Below are positions 17,184 through 25,975 of a stretch of DNA of 64,000 nucleotides, piece after piece. How positions within the stretch are numbered: position 1 is the stretch's first letter; each line of letters opens with the position of its first letter. The DNA is taken from positions 558,001-622,000 of the forward strand of contig NZ_CP089928.1 in assembly GCF_021290385.1 (NCBI RefSeq), in the 5' to 3' direction. Below the pieces are notes generated by a model. The model saw nothing but the letters and a program-made list of their open reading frames with translations, was not told where the DNA came from and ran no database searches. The DNA is from Microbulbifer sp. YPW16 (lineage in GTDB: Bacteria > Pseudomonadota > Gammaproteobacteria > Pseudomonadales > Cellvibrionaceae). Both the position numbers and the translations under genes were made by a program.

Positions 17184-18092
17184 TTACTGCCCTGCCTCGG
17201 CTTCGGCGAGGTCATCGAGCATACACCCCAGCTGGTTGCGCCAATGTTGCGGCTGCACAGCAAATTCTTGCGCAAACCCAGCCTTGTCCAGCACGCTGTA
17301 CGCCGGACGAGTCGCCGGAGTCGGGTAATCGGTATGGGGGATAGGGTGGATGGGAATCCGGCCTTCCAGCAGGCCCCGCTCCAGGGCCAGCTCCTGGATG
17401 GCAACCGCAAAATCGTACCAGGAAGCGACCCCCGCGTCGGTCCAGTTGAGGATCCTGGTGCCGCCCGGATTCTGCCCCGCGCACATCATATCGCCAGCCG
17501 CCCAGATGGCCCGGGCAAGGGCACGCGCCCAGGTCGGTGTTCCCACCTGGTCACAGACAATCGAAAGGTGCTCCCGCTGCGGGTCAGACATGAGCCGCAG
17601 CATGCTCTTGACGAAGTTCTGCCCATGGGATGAATAGACCCATGAGGTGCGCAGGATCAGTGCATTGGGGAGTGCCCGGTCGAGGATTTCCTGTTCCCCC
17701 GCCAGCTTGCTGGCACCGTAGACGCTCAGTGGTGCCGGTTCGTCAGCGGCGGTATACGGGCTGGACTTGCTGCCATCGAACACAAAGTCCGTCGACAGGT
17801 GTACCAGGGGAATGCCCTGCTCTGCTGCGATAGCCGCGATATTCGCGACTGCCTGCTGGTTGAGGGCATAGGCCTCATCCCGCTCGGACTCCGCCTTGTC
17901 CACCGCCGTGTAGGCAGCGGCATTGATCAGCAGATCCGGCTCGAGCTCGGCAACCTGGCCAGCCAATGACGAGAATTCTTGCAAATCTACTTCTTCACGC
18001 CCACAAGCTTGTGCTTGCCAGCCCTGCGGGCAGGCACGCATTAGCTCCCAGGCGACCTGGCCATTCTTGCCCAGAATCAGTGCCTTCTTCAT
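17184..18092 (-). CDS. rmlD: dTDP-4-dehydrorhamnose reductase
   Basis: 302 aa. It reduces dTDP-4-keto-L-rhamnose to dTDP-L-rhamnose using NAD(P)H. The N-terminal dinucleotide site is LILGKNGQVAWEL; INAAAYTAVDKAESE and STDFVFDG follow, and YGASKLAGE has the catalytic Tyr-x3-Lys. ATG 18092 is chosen because it has GAGGTT upstream; the longer frame would begin at a TTG four codons earlier. It is 18 bp downstream of rmlC in the rmlA-C-D-B operon. Confidence 0.96.
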   Translation of the reverse strand: MKKALILGKNGQVAWELMRACPQGWQAQACGREEVDLQEFSSLAGQVAELEPDLLINAAAYTAVDKAESERDEAYALNQQAVANIAAIAAEQGIPLVHLSTDFVFDGSKSSPYTAADEPAPLSVYGASKLAGEQEILDRALPNALILRTSWVYSSHGQNFVKSMLRLMSDPQREHLSIVCDQVGTPTWARALARAIWAAGDMMCAGQNPGGTRILNWTDAGVASWYDFAVAIQELALERGLLEGRIPIHPIPHTDYPTPATRPAYSVLDKAGFAQEFAVQPQHWRNQLGCMLDDLAEAEAGQ

Positions 18093-18110
18093 TATGAACC
18101 TCAATGATGA

Positions 18111-18668
18111 CTAAGCGGTGGCAGGTAGTGTGGGCGCCTGGTCCAGTTGCAGGCCGTCGATATCTTTTTGTGACAACCTGGGCTGCTGCCCCTGACCGAG
18201 GGGCCAGGAGATCCCGATTTGGGGGTCATCCCAGCGGATACTGACTTCGCTCTGCGGGTGGTAATAATCGGTGCACTTATAGACGAACTCAGCCGATTCC
18301 GAAGTCACCAGGAAACCGTGGGCAAAACCAGCGGGCACCCAGAGCTGGCGGCGATTCTCAGCGGACAGGAATTCACCGACCCACTGGCCGAATGTGGGCG
18401 AGCCTTCGCGGATATCCACCGCAACATCAAAAACCTCGCCATGCACCACCCTGACCAGCTTTCCCTGGGTATGCTCCATCTGGTAATGCAGCCCGCGGAG
18501 GATTCCGTTGGCAGACTTGGAGTGATTGTCCTGTACAAAACTGACGTCAGCGACATGCTCCCGGAACCAGGAGTCACGGAAGGTTTCCATAAAGAAGCCG
18601 CGTTCGTCGCCGAAGACTTGCGGTTCGATAATCTTGACGGCGGGTATTTTTGTATCCAGCACCTGCAT
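18111..18668 (-). CDS. rmlC: dTDP-4-dehydrorhamnose 3,5-epimerase
   Basis: 185 aa, normal family length. It epimerises C3 and C5 of dTDP-4-keto-6-deoxyglucose. The cupin marks are GDERGFFMETF, FVQDNHSKSANGILRGLHYQ with the catalytic His, VVHGEVFDVAVDIR, and VPAGFAHGFLV. ATG 18668 starts 2 bp past the rmlA stop; a TTG at 18674 overlapping that stop is possible but less likely. It is co-transcribed with rmlA and rmlD. Confidence 0.97.
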   Translation of the reverse strand: MQVLDTKIPAVKIIEPQVFGDERGFFMETFRDSWFREHVADVSFVQDNHSKSANGILRGLHYQMEHTQGKLVRVVHGEVFDVAVDIREGSPTFGQWVGEFLSAENRRQLWVPAGFAHGFLVTSESAEFVYKCTDYYHPQSEVSIRWDDPQIGISWPLGQGQQPRLSQKDIDGLQLDQAPTLPATA

Positions 18669-18670
18669 GA

Positions 18671-19549
18671 TCAAAATACCCGGTCTTGCAGTACTTGCAG
18701 GAGATAGTCGCCATAACCGCTCTTGCGCAGCGGTTCCGCCAGGGATTCCAGCTGGGAGGCACCGATATAACCCATGCGGTAGGCCACCTCTTCCGGACAG
18801 GCGATTTTCAATCCCTGGCGGGCTTCGATGGTCTGCACAAAATGGTTGGCTGCCAGCAGGTTGTCGTGGGTACCGGTGTCCAACCAGGCCGCACCCCGCC
18901 CCAGAACCTCTACGGTCATGGTCCCGGCCTCAAGGTATGCCCGGTTGACGTCGGTGATTTCCAGCTCGCCCCTGGCGGAGGGCTGGATGGACTTGGCGAT
19001 ATCGATCACCGCATTGTCGTAGAAGTACAGGCCGGTGACCGCGTAGTTTGATTTCGGCTGCTCGGGCTTTTCCTCGATGGACAGTGCCCTGCCCTCATCG
19101 TCAAACTCAACCACCCCATAAGCACGGGGATCCTTGACGTGATAGCCGAATACGGTAGCACCGTGGTCCTTGGCTGCCGCGCGCTGCAGCAGACCCAGGA
19201 AGTCGTGGGAATAAAAAATATTGTCGCCAAGCACCAGGGCGCAGTCGTCATTGCCAATAAATGACTCACCGATCACAAAAGCCTGTGCCAGGCCGTCAGG
19301 AGAGGGCTGCTCCGCATAGGAAAGGTTGATGCCCCAGGATTCACCGGAGCCAAGCAACTTCTGGAAAGCAGGAAGGTCGTCGGGCGTGGAGATGACCAGG
19401 ATATCCCGGATGCCCGCCAACATCAGCGTGGTGAGCGGATAGTAGATCATCGGCTTATCGTAAATCGGGATAAGCTGCTTGCTCACCGCTTTAGTCAGCG
19501 GAAAGAGACGACTCCCGGTCCCCCCCGCCAGAATGATTCCCTTTCGCAC
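18671..19549 (-). CDS. rmlA: Glucose-1-phosphate thymidylyltransferase
   Basis: 292 aa. It makes dTDP-glucose from dTTP and glucose-1-phosphate, the first and feedback-controlled step toward dTDP-L-rhamnose. [16 protein letters not shown] is the nucleotide-binding signature, with KPMIYYPL following, LGDNIFY in the middle and [18 protein letters not shown] and [11 protein letters not shown] later. GTG 19549 has GGGGGA upstream. It is the promoter-proximal gene of the four-gene rml operon. Allosteric inhibition by dTDP-rhamnose is known for the family and is not visible here. Confidence 0.97.
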   Translation of the reverse strand: MRKGIILAGGTGSRLFPLTKAVSKQLIPIYDKPMIYYPLTTLMLAGIRDILVISTPDDLPAFQKLLGSGESWGINLSYAEQPSPDGLAQAFVIGESFIGNDDCALVLGDNIFYSHDFLGLLQRAAAKDHGATVFGYHVKDPRAYGVVEFDDEGRALSIEEKPEQPKSNYAVTGLYFYDNAVIDIAKSIQPSARGELEITDVNRAYLEAGTMTVEVLGRGAAWLDTGTHDNLLAANHFVQTIEARQGLKIACPEEVAYRMGYIGASQLESLAEPLRKSGYGDYLLQVLQDRVF

Positions 19550-19698
19550 ACATTCCCCCAGAAACTTCTTCTTTTGACGATTTTGTGACTATTCGCACCG
19601 CCGCATCCCATCGCCGAGGCGATCGGCAATTATGCAGGAGAGCGCCAGTCAGGTCGAGTCCGGGCACCCCTGTGTCAGGCCGCGTAATTGCACATTTT

Positions 19699-20634
19699 TC
19701 AACCAGAATAGCCGCGCCTTCCCTGCAATCCACCTGAGTGCAGCAGCAGGACTTTTGATCCCGAGGGGACCTTTCCGAGCAACAGCTCAGACTGCAATCC
19801 ACAGGCCAACTTTGCCGTATAGACGGGATCCAGGGGAATGCCCTCGCCGCTCTCGAAATCCTGCATAAACTGGCGCAGTTGTGGCTTCATCCGCGCATAG
19901 CCGCCGAAGTGGTATCCCTCTCGAAGCGGCTGCAGTCGTCGCCGGCACCCCGACCGGTCGAGCCACCTCCCGGCCTGTTCAAAGATTGAGCTCCCCGCCT
20001 TGAGAACAGGCAGACCAATGACTGGCGTGCCCCCAAGGCCCGCCTGTATTCCGGCCAGCGACAAGCCAGTGCCACATGCCAGCCAGGCCTGGTCGAACTC
20101 CACCGGAGCGGTCTCCGCGATCACCTCGCCGAGCAACCTCAGGCCCATAAAGCCTTCCAGGTTCGCCCCGCCCTCCGGCACAAAACAGGCATTGCGACCA
20201 TCCAGCCCGACCCTTGGCAGGAATTCAACAGAATGGCGCTGCCGGTATTGGTCCCTTGACACAAAATAGAGTTCCATCCCTAACCGCTCGGCATCACGAA
20301 GCATGGCACTGGGTGTCTCTGGCTTGTGCCCCCGGATAATCCCGACGGTCTTGAAACCAAACCGGCGGCCAGCCGCAGCTGTCGCATGTATATGATTTGA
20401 CCAGGCGCCGCCGCAGGTAACGATGGTATCGAGCCCCATCTCCCGCATGCGCTGTATGTTGTAGAGCAGCTTGTAGGCCTTGTTACCCGAAACCAGGGGA
20501 TCCAGCAGGTCGTCACGACGCATCCACACCTCTATACCCGGGAAGAGTCCCCCTTGCAGCCGCTGGTATGGAATCTGGCGAGCGACGCCGCGGATATAGT
20601 CCGGGTCAAAGCGGGTCAGGTAACGCGGGAGCAT
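19699..20634 (-). CDS. PLP-dependent deaminase / D-cysteine desulfhydrase family protein
   Basis: 311 aa from ATG 20634. It belongs to the fold-type II PLP family of 1-aminocyclopropane-1-carboxylate deaminase and D-cysteine desulfhydrase. The marks are WMRRDDLLDPLVSGNKAYKL (with the PLP lysine in GNKAYK), CGGAWSNHIHATAAA, and the C-terminal HSGGLQGRRGYSG that holds the phosphate/pyridine region. The sequence alone does not separate ACC deaminase from D-cysteine desulfhydrase; many marine homologs are annotated only as the family. It begins 69 bp after the RES toxin stop on the same strand and may be read from the same transcript. Confidence 0.85.
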   Translation of the reverse strand: MLPRYLTRFDPDYIRGVARQIPYQRLQGGLFPGIEVWMRRDDLLDPLVSGNKAYKLLYNIQRMREMGLDTIVTCGGAWSNHIHATAAAGRRFGFKTVGIIRGHKPETPSAMLRDAERLGMELYFVSRDQYRQRHSVEFLPRVGLDGRNACFVPEGGANLEGFMGLRLLGEVIAETAPVEFDQAWLACGTGLSLAGIQAGLGGTPVIGLPVLKAGSSIFEQAGRWLDRSGCRRRLQPLREGYHFGGYARMKPQLRQFMQDFESGEGIPLDPVYTAKLACGLQSELLLGKVPSGSKVLLLHSGGLQGRRGYSG

Positions 20635-20703
20635 GGCTGGGCCTCGAGAGAAAGTTCCTTTGCCGGCCTGGAGCAAGAACGCACCAGGCCTGGCGGGCGC
20701 GGG

Positions 20704-21489
20704 TCAGGCCGGCTGTGGCAGGCGGCCGCCGACCCGGAAAGCAGTGGCGGGAAAGCGATGGGTAACGGTGCCGTCACCCAGCTTGAGCAGGAAGGCGACC
20801 CCATCGGCACCGGTTTCCGCCGTAACCTCCGCCTCCTGCATCGGCGCCCGCCGCAGCAGGACCTCCGGGGAGAACAGCGCCACATTGACGCCCTCACTGT
20901 CAGTGGGCGGAAATGGCGAGATGCCAGCCTGGCGGGCCCGGGCGGAGGGAGCTTCAATGCCGACAATTCCCGATGCCCGCATACGCGCCCCCAGTTGCTG
21001 GCAGAAGCTGTAATTCACCGGGTCGGCAATCCTGTCCCAGTGCGACTCCCAGTCCGGCGCCTGCAGGCGCACCCCGGGATCGGCGGCATAGCGGGCGGAG
21101 AAAATACTATGGTAACTGGTGATCGGCACCGCTGGCGGGATTTCCATGTCATTGAAGAACAGCTGGCGATAATAGGCGGATTCCGCCAGTACGGTGGGAA
21201 TGGTCTTGCTGCCATAGAAAATGCCGTTCTCCGCAGTGCTGCCGAAGCGGGATCCCCAGGGCAGTGGTGGATAGCGGAAAGGCGTGGCCAGCAGGTAATG
21301 GAGTTGTTCTGTGCCGGGCAGGCGCTTCGGCTTACTGCGCTCGAGCAGGTTTTCCAGGGCCTCCTGCTTCTGCAGGCTGTCCACCAGGCTGCGGGTAGCG
21401 ACATCCTCCTGTGACTCCACCATCCGGAAAAGCCTGCCCATCAGTCGCTGGCGGCTGTTGTCGATCAGCTGGCCCAGCCCGTCGCTCAT
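20704..21489 (-). CDS. RES-domain toxin (NAD+-degrading family)
   Basis: 261 aa. RES-domain toxins deplete NAD+, by phosphorolysis in the best-studied cases such as MbcT. The three name-giving residues are visible in order: Arg in PPLPWGSRFG, Glu in PTVLAESAYYR, and Ser in the stretch VNYSFCQQLG or in GIEAPSAR. The N-terminal 60 residues are a helical extension. The ATG overlaps the antitoxin stop as ATGA, giving coupled translation in the antitoxin-first order usual for the family. It could also be inactive; no catalytic residue is obviously lost. Confidence 0.88.
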   Translation of the reverse strand: MSDGLGQLIDNSRQRLMGRLFRMVESQEDVATRSLVDSLQKQEALENLLERSKPKRLPGTEQLHYLLATPFRYPPLPWGSRFGSTAENGIFYGSKTIPTVLAESAYYRQLFFNDMEIPPAVPITSYHSIFSARYAADPGVRLQAPDWESHWDRIADPVNYSFCQQLGARMRASGIVGIEAPSARARQAGISPFPPTDSEGVNVALFSPEVLLRRAPMQEAEVTAETGADGVAFLLKLGDGTVTHRFPATAFRVGGRLPQPA

Positions 21490-21851
21490 ACCTTGCCCCG
21501 CATGGCATCGAGGTAATTGACCACCCGCACCAGGCCCTCAATCTGGACAACCATTTCCCGCGGGGTGCCATTGAGTGACTTGTTGGGGGTATCGAACCAG
21601 TGCCGGGCCCCTTCCGCGCCGCCCATTAATACAAAGGCCGCTCGATAGGCCCGCACCAGCAACAGGGCCAGCTGGCCCGGGGCACTGTCCGGGGCCAGGC
21701 CGGATTTTCGCCTCAGGGTACGCTCATCCATATGGATGATGTCGGCCAGCTCGCGCTTGCGCAGGCCCAGGTAGGATGCGGTATTCAGCAGGGCCTCCAG
21801 CAATACCTCGTCTTCTGCCGGCTGCGGCTCCAGGGAAGGCATTGACGCCAT
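21486..21851 (-). CDS. Xre/MbcA/ParS-type antitoxin (DUF2384)
   Basis: 121 aa. The N-terminal half is a helix-turn-helix DNA-binding region (LGLRKRELADIIHMDERTLRRK). The C-terminal half is the toxin-binding domain found in RES-type antitoxins (GARHWFDTPNKSLNGTPREM, then a short helix ending in MRGKV). ATG 21851 is chosen over an ATG 27 codons upstream because GGAGGGG lies 5 nt before it and the longer frame would run over the operator palindrome at 21866-21888. The protein is expected to neutralise the RES toxin and repress its own promoter. Confidence 0.9.
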   Translation of the reverse strand: MASMPSLEPQPAEDEVLLEALLNTASYLGLRKRELADIIHMDERTLRRKSGLAPDSAPGQLALLLVRAYRAAFVLMGGAEGARHWFDTPNKSLNGTPREMVVQIEGLVRVVNYLDAMRGKV

Positions 21852-21865
21852 ATCCACCCCTCCGT

Positions 21866-21888
21866 TTTGGTCTGGACATATGACCAAA
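21866..21888 (-). promoter_or_regulatory. Candidate antitoxin operator palindrome
   Basis: The perfect 7-bp arms TTTGGTC and GACCAAA are separated by 9 bp and lie 14 bp upstream of the antitoxin ATG, just before its Shine-Dalgarno. A symmetric site of this size, in this place, is what a dimeric Xre repressor would use for autoregulation. The pair is seen directly; binding is inferred. Confidence 0.6.
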
Positions 21889-22075
21889 TTTATCCGCTTT
21901 TCGGCCATTTGGCAACCCTGGCAAGGATCCACGGCACCGCCCTGACCTGACGCTTATCAAGCTGCGTGATAAGGCGCCATCAATGATTAAAAGTGGTCAC
22001 GGCAAAAACAGATCGACTAAATTGCGGTCCATGGTTCTAACGGAAGCCAGAGACCCGAAACAGGAGGAGCAACAG

Positions 22076-23056
22076 ATGCTCAAAGCAGAATACCAGTCCC
22101 GCGGCCCGGTACCGCAGGAAGTCATCGAAGCAGTCGAATGTGAAACACCCGAACTGAAGGAAGGCGAGGTGCTCCTGGAGCTCCTGGCCTCCCCCATCAA
22201 CCCTTCCGACGTCCTGACCCTCACCGGTGATTACGGCATGCTGCCGCCCCTCCCCGCTGTCGGCGGCAACGAGGGGGTCGCCCGGGTGGTCGAACACGGG
22301 CCAGGCGTCAGCGCGCCAGAAATCGGGCAGACAGTACTGCTCCCGGTAGGCATCGGTACCTGGCGCACCCATTTCACGGTTCCGGCAGACAAGTTGCTTC
22401 CCCTCCCCAATGAGGCAGACCCGCTGCAGCTGTCGATGATTTCCATCAATCCGCCGACGGCCTCACTGATGCTCAGCGAGTTCGTGGATTTGCAGCCAGG
22501 TGACTGGGTAATCCAGAACGCAGCCAACTCCGGTGTGGGAAACTACCTGATCCAGCTGGCGCATATCCGCGGGTTCAAGACGGTCAACATTGTCCGCCGG
22601 GAATCCCTGGTGGAGCCTCTCAAGGCACAGGGCGCCGATGTGGTGCTGGTAGACGGTGACGACCTGCCTGCCCGGGTCAAGGAGGCGACTGGCGGGGCGG
22701 ATATCAAACTGGGGATCGATGCCGTGGGCGATACCGCCACTGGCCGTATAGCTGATTGCCTGGCTGAAGGTGGAACCCTGGTCAATTACGGCATGATGAG
22801 CGGCAAACCGTGCAAGATCTCCCCCACCGCGCTGATCTTCAAGGGGGTTTCCATGCGCGGTTTCTGGCTGGCCCGCTGGTTCGAGGCCGCCTCCCCCCAG
22901 GACCAGCAGAAAGTGTACGGTGAACTGACAAAGCTGATTATTGCGGGCAAACTGAAAGCGCCCATCGACAGCACTTTCAGCGTGAAGGATATCAAGGATG
23001 CGGTTGCCGCAGCCGCGGAGGGCGGCCGGGACGGAAAGATACTCGTTACAGCCTGA
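22076..23056 (+). CDS. Zinc-independent MDR oxidoreductase, 2-enoyl reductase-like
   Basis: 326 aa. It is a medium-chain dehydrogenase/reductase of the quinone oxidoreductase / mitochondrial trans-2-enoyl-CoA reductase (MECR/ETR1) type. The marks are ASPINPSDVLTLTGDYG near the N-terminus, GNEGVARVVEHG, then NSGVGNYLIQLAH as the NADPH-binding loop and GIDAVGD. No zinc-ligand cysteines are present. ATG 22076 has GGAGGAG upstream at 6-7 nt; the frame is open upstream to 21983 but without such a site. The probable activity is NADPH-dependent reduction of an enoyl thioester or enone. It is a single-gene unit ending in a good terminator. Confidence 0.85.
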   Translation: MLKAEYQSRGPVPQEVIEAVECETPELKEGEVLLELLASPINPSDVLTLTGDYGMLPPLPAVGGNEGVARVVEHGPGVSAPEIGQTVLLPVGIGTWRTHFTVPADKLLPLPNEADPLQLSMISINPPTASLMLSEFVDLQPGDWVIQNAANSGVGNYLIQLAHIRGFKTVNIVRRESLVEPLKAQGADVVLVDGDDLPARVKEATGGADIKLGIDAVGDTATGRIADCLAEGGTLVNYGMMSGKPCKISPTALIFKGVSMRGFWLARWFEAASPQDQQKVYGELTKLIIAGKLKAPIDSTFSVKDIKDAVAAAAEGGRDGKILVTA

Positions 23057-23081
23057 ACCTGCCTCCCAGGAACCCTCCAGT

Positions 23082-23107
23082 AAAAGCCCGCTACCGCGGG
23101 CTTTTTC
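23082..23107 (+). terminator. Rho-independent terminator of the MDR oxidoreductase gene
   Basis: GCCCGC and GCGGGC arms with a 4-nt loop are preceded by AAAA and followed by TTTTTC. It lies 25 bp after the stop codon. It reads in both directions, although the neighbouring acyltransferase gene ends about 70 bp further on. Confidence 0.85.
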
Positions 23108-23178
23108 TTGCACGCATGCCCGGCACTGAACTTCGGGACCTGGCACAATCCCGACATTGCAGAAGGCAAGTATTTAAC

Positions 23179-25137
23179 CTACCTGGATGCCAGCTTGATA
23201 ACACTGTCCCCCGCCAACTGGTACTCCCTTGCTATCGCGTCCCCAAACGCAAGGGAGAACTCAAGGCTCAAGTGATGCTGGTCGTAAGTAAAGGGGACAC
23301 CATTGACAGACTCCGCGCAGTCGCCCTTCTCGCACATCAGCTCGAATTTGTTGATATACAATGGCTGGAGCACTTGCGCTACATCACTGCCAGACCATGC
23401 GGCAAAGGCCTCTGACTCATCGTCAGGGCCATAAGTGATGTAATCCGGATCGAGGCAGGCACCCATCTCCCCTGCCTGGCCGATGTAGTATGAGCAATCA
23501 CGCCGCAAATTGAAGTAACCACCCAGCACGACAAACTGAATTTCCGGGTTAACAGCCTTCATTTCTGTAAACAGGCGGAAGAGGGAATCCTTGTTACGCG
23601 CGAATGGCCTGTTTGAATTGTAGACAACAATATCAAGTGACTGGACAAAGCTTTCATCACGCAGGTACCTGAACCGCTCGGCACACTTGCGCTTGTCGGG
23701 AACATCCGCGCCGGCATCCTCAATGAAGGCATTGCACGTGTTGGTAGAGCCAAATGAAATGATATTCTGTTCTGGTGTATCGAACGCCCGTTTCCACATG
23801 TTATAGCCATCGGGCTGGTGTGAATTCCCGATTACCAGTGTCTGCAGCCTTGCCGCTGTATCACATTGCCCGGAAGTCTCTAACTCATGCAGCCGGCAGC
23901 TCTTCCGGGTCAGGTCATATCGCTGGTTCTTACCATTAGCGACATCTTCGGCAGTGAGCGCGGTGGACCGAGCCAGAATTCCGCTATTTGTGTGGAATAA
24001 AACAGCACTCAACAGGCAAACAGCCAGGGAAGAGGATGCATAAATTGCCAGCGGGCTTCTTCTCACCGCATCACCTGCCGCCGAACCTGCAGGCATACTG
24101 GCAACTCGAAAGTACTGCTCCACCCAGCGCCAGCTTAGGTACCCGAGCCCGATGGACAACGCCACGATTGCGGCCTGGTCCCCGGCCTGCAGCCCCTCGG
24201 GATCGAGGTATAGCCAGAAAACCACCAGCGGCCAGTGGACCAGGTAGACAGAATACGAAATTTTCCCCAGCCAGAGCGCTGCCCGGTTCTGGAGCACAGG
24301 ACGGGAAACGGCGTTTTCCCCGGACCAGATAACCAGGGTTGCACCAAAGCACGGCAGCATCGCCAACAGTCCCGGAAAACGCGTATCTTCCCCAAACACA
24401 AAAACAGGCACCAACATGAACAGCAGGCCTGTTAATGTGACCAGCCGCCGCTGCCACTCCCCCAGAAGTTGCATGGCACTGGGCAGGAAAACCAACATGG
24501 CGCCAATCACGAACTCGCAAACCCTGAATGGCAGAAGATAGAAAGCGGCCGAGGCCGAGTCCCTCTGAATAAGTATTTCAGCCGCCGCTAGCGAAAGTGC
24601 CCCAATGGCCAACATTGCAAGCAGCTTTGCCTTTTCTCCCCTCAATAAACTGAAGACAAGCAGTAGACTTGGCCAGAGCAGGTAAAATTGCTCTTCAACG
24701 CTGAGCGACCAGGTATGTAACAGCGGTTTCAGGTTTCCATCGAGGTCAAAGTAGCCAGATTCACTCCAGAAGAAGAAATTGGATACGGAAAATAGCGATG
24801 AAATAATCTCCAATCCAAAACGAGAGAGGTGTTCAGGAGAGAAAAGTGCCCAGGCCAGTATTGAACTAACTGTTACCGTGGCAAGCAAGGCGGGGTAAAG
24901 ACGGCGAAACCTGCGGATATAGAACTCTTTAAGGGAGAAGCTTCCCGCATGAATGCTTTGCTGGATATTCCTCGTGATCAGGTAGCCAGAGATCACAAAG
25001 AAAATGTCCACTCCTGCATATCCCCCCGAGAAAAGGGATATATCGACATGGAATAGAAGTACCGCTAGAACTGCGAGAGCCCTGAGCCCGTTGATCTCGG
25101 GCCTGAATTTATTGCTATCAAGGACATTACCAGGCAT
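23179..25137 (-). CDS. Acyltransferase-3 / SGNH-domain membrane protein (OafA-like)
   Basis: 652 aa from ATG 25137, preceded by a G-rich ribosome site. Residues about 10-370 hold ten or so membrane helices of the acyltransferase-3 family, with RPEINGLRALAVLAVLLFHVD (catalytic His in FHVD) and IDIFFVISGYLITR. Residues about 430-650 form a periplasmic SGNH domain, as in O-antigen O-acetyltransferases. Its first block reads VIGNSHQPDGYN where GDSH is usual, and the last block has YDQHHLSLEFSLAFG with the Asp/His pair. Expected role: O-acetylation of a surface polysaccharide from cytosolic acetyl-CoA. No other gene is read with it. Confidence 0.9.
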   Translation of the reverse strand: MPGNVLDSNKFRPEINGLRALAVLAVLLFHVDISLFSGGYAGVDIFFVISGYLITRNIQQSIHAGSFSLKEFYIRRFRRLYPALLATVTVSSILAWALFSPEHLSRFGLEIISSLFSVSNFFFWSESGYFDLDGNLKPLLHTWSLSVEEQFYLLWPSLLLVFSLLRGEKAKLLAMLAIGALSLAAAEILIQRDSASAAFYLLPFRVCEFVIGAMLVFLPSAMQLLGEWQRRLVTLTGLLFMLVPVFVFGEDTRFPGLLAMLPCFGATLVIWSGENAVSRPVLQNRAALWLGKISYSVYLVHWPLVVFWLYLDPEGLQAGDQAAIVALSIGLGYLSWRWVEQYFRVASMPAGSAAGDAVRRSPLAIYASSSLAVCLLSAVLFHTNSGILARSTALTAEDVANGKNQRYDLTRKSCRLHELETSGQCDTAARLQTLVIGNSHQPDGYNMWKRAFDTPEQNIISFGSTNTCNAFIEDAGADVPDKRKCAERFRYLRDESFVQSLDIVVYNSNRPFARNKDSLFRLFTEMKAVNPEIQFVVLGGYFNLRRDCSYYIGQAGEMGACLDPDYITYGPDDESEAFAAWSGSDVAQVLQPLYINKFELMCEKGDCAESVNGVPFTYDQHHLSLEFSLAFGDAIAREYQLAGDSVIKLASR

Positions 25138-25194
25138 TGCCGCCCCCCCATTTTTATTGTCCTGGCCACAGCCCTTCCAGGGCTTGTGCGCCAC

Positions 25195-25853
25195 CCAGCC
25201 AACCTGGTCTGCCAGTCTCTGGCTCCTCAGCGGCCCTGTCTCTTGTTATTCCCCATAAGGGGATAGATGATTCACCGGGGCATTCTATCCGCTCCCCCAT
25301 AACCGGTGAAGCAAACCCGAGCCCCACATGGCGCGTGACGCTCGAGCTGTATGAGTCTGCAGCGTGCAGAACTGTTCCAGGGAGTTTTGCCGCACGTCGA
25401 TACAGCACATACAAAAACGCCCCTCTCTTGGATAGATCGTTCCGTGCCAGCTGAAAGATCTGTGGCGGGACTGACTCGGGCCATCCATGGCCCTCGCCCT
25501 GCGGGCGCCTTTCGGCGTCCAAAATTGCTCCAGGCAATTTAGTGACTCGGGCTATTCATGGCCCTCGCCCTGCGGGCGCGTTCGGCGTCCAAAATTGCTC
25601 CTGGCAATTTTGTCGAACGGGGGCTCTGTCACGACGATCAGCCATATACGAAAAAGGCCCACACTTTCGAAGAACGCCCCTGCCAACTGAAACTCCAGTT
25701 GCGGGACTGACTCGGGCCATCCATGGCCCTCGCCCTGCGGGCGCCTTCGGCGTCCAAAATTGCTCCTGGCAATTTTGTCGAACGGGGGCTCTGTCACGAC
25801 GATCAGCCATATACGAAAAAGGCCCACACTTTCGTGTGGGCCTTTTTCGTATA
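25195..25853. repeat. Intergenic repeat block with clustered palindromes
   Basis: Three copies of one element occur in the same direction: 25465-25540 (truncated), 25542-25669 and 25701-25834. The first two are 71 bp apart and the last two 165 bp apart by their shared GGCCCTCGCC. Each copy is a string of palindromes: GGCCATCCATGGCC, CGCCCTGCGGGCG, GCCTTCGGC, and AAAATTGC-TCCTG-GCAATTTT (25756-25776 in the last copy). The last two copies end in the left arm of the tRNA-Asp terminator. The layout suggests a non-autonomous, REP- or MITE-like element. The 270 bp before the first copy hold nothing recognised. Confidence 0.7.
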
Positions 25854-25856
25854 TGG
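25807..25856 (-). terminator. 50-nt perfect palindrome terminating the tRNA-Asp gene
   Basis: Left arm 25807-25829 and right arm 25834-25856 are perfectly complementary over 23 bp around a 4-nt loop. The right arm starts with the encoded CCA of tRNA-Asp. An A-run/T-run inside the arms gives U-rich ends in both directions. The left arm alone recurs at 25642-25664 in the neighbouring repeat. Confidence 0.75.
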
Positions 25857-25930
25857 CGGACCGGACGGGACTCGAACCCGCGACCTCCGGCGTGACAGGC
25901 CGGCATTCTAACCAACTGAACTACCGGTCC
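25854..25930 (-). tRNA. tRNA-Asp (GTC)
   Basis: 77 nt. The acceptor GGACCGG pairs with CCGGTCC, followed by discriminator G and an encoded CCA. The anticodon loop reads CTGTCAC with anticodon GTC, and GGTTCGAGTCC is the T-loop. It is second in a two-tRNA operon after tRNA-Val, 45 bp downstream. Confidence 0.97.
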
Positions 25931-25975
25931 GCGGTAGGCGCATCTCTCAATTTTTGCAGGCTACTGCCAGAGAGA

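Noticed and set aside
20454..20463. GTATGTTGTA, ten bases identical to the E. coli Ter core, inside the PLP enzyme gene
   Set aside because: The next bases (GAGCAG) break the conserved AACTAA half, and the match lies in coding sequence; expected by chance in a window this long.
21852..21932. Upstream extension of the antitoxin frame to an ATG at 21932
   Set aside because: It runs through the operator palindrome and lacks a ribosome site, whereas ATG 21851 has GGAGGGG at correct spacing.
25465..25834. Spaced direct repeats that could be taken for a CRISPR array
   Set aside because: Copies are 76 to 134 bp long, only three in number and directly adjacent without unique 30-40 bp spacers, and no cas gene is near.
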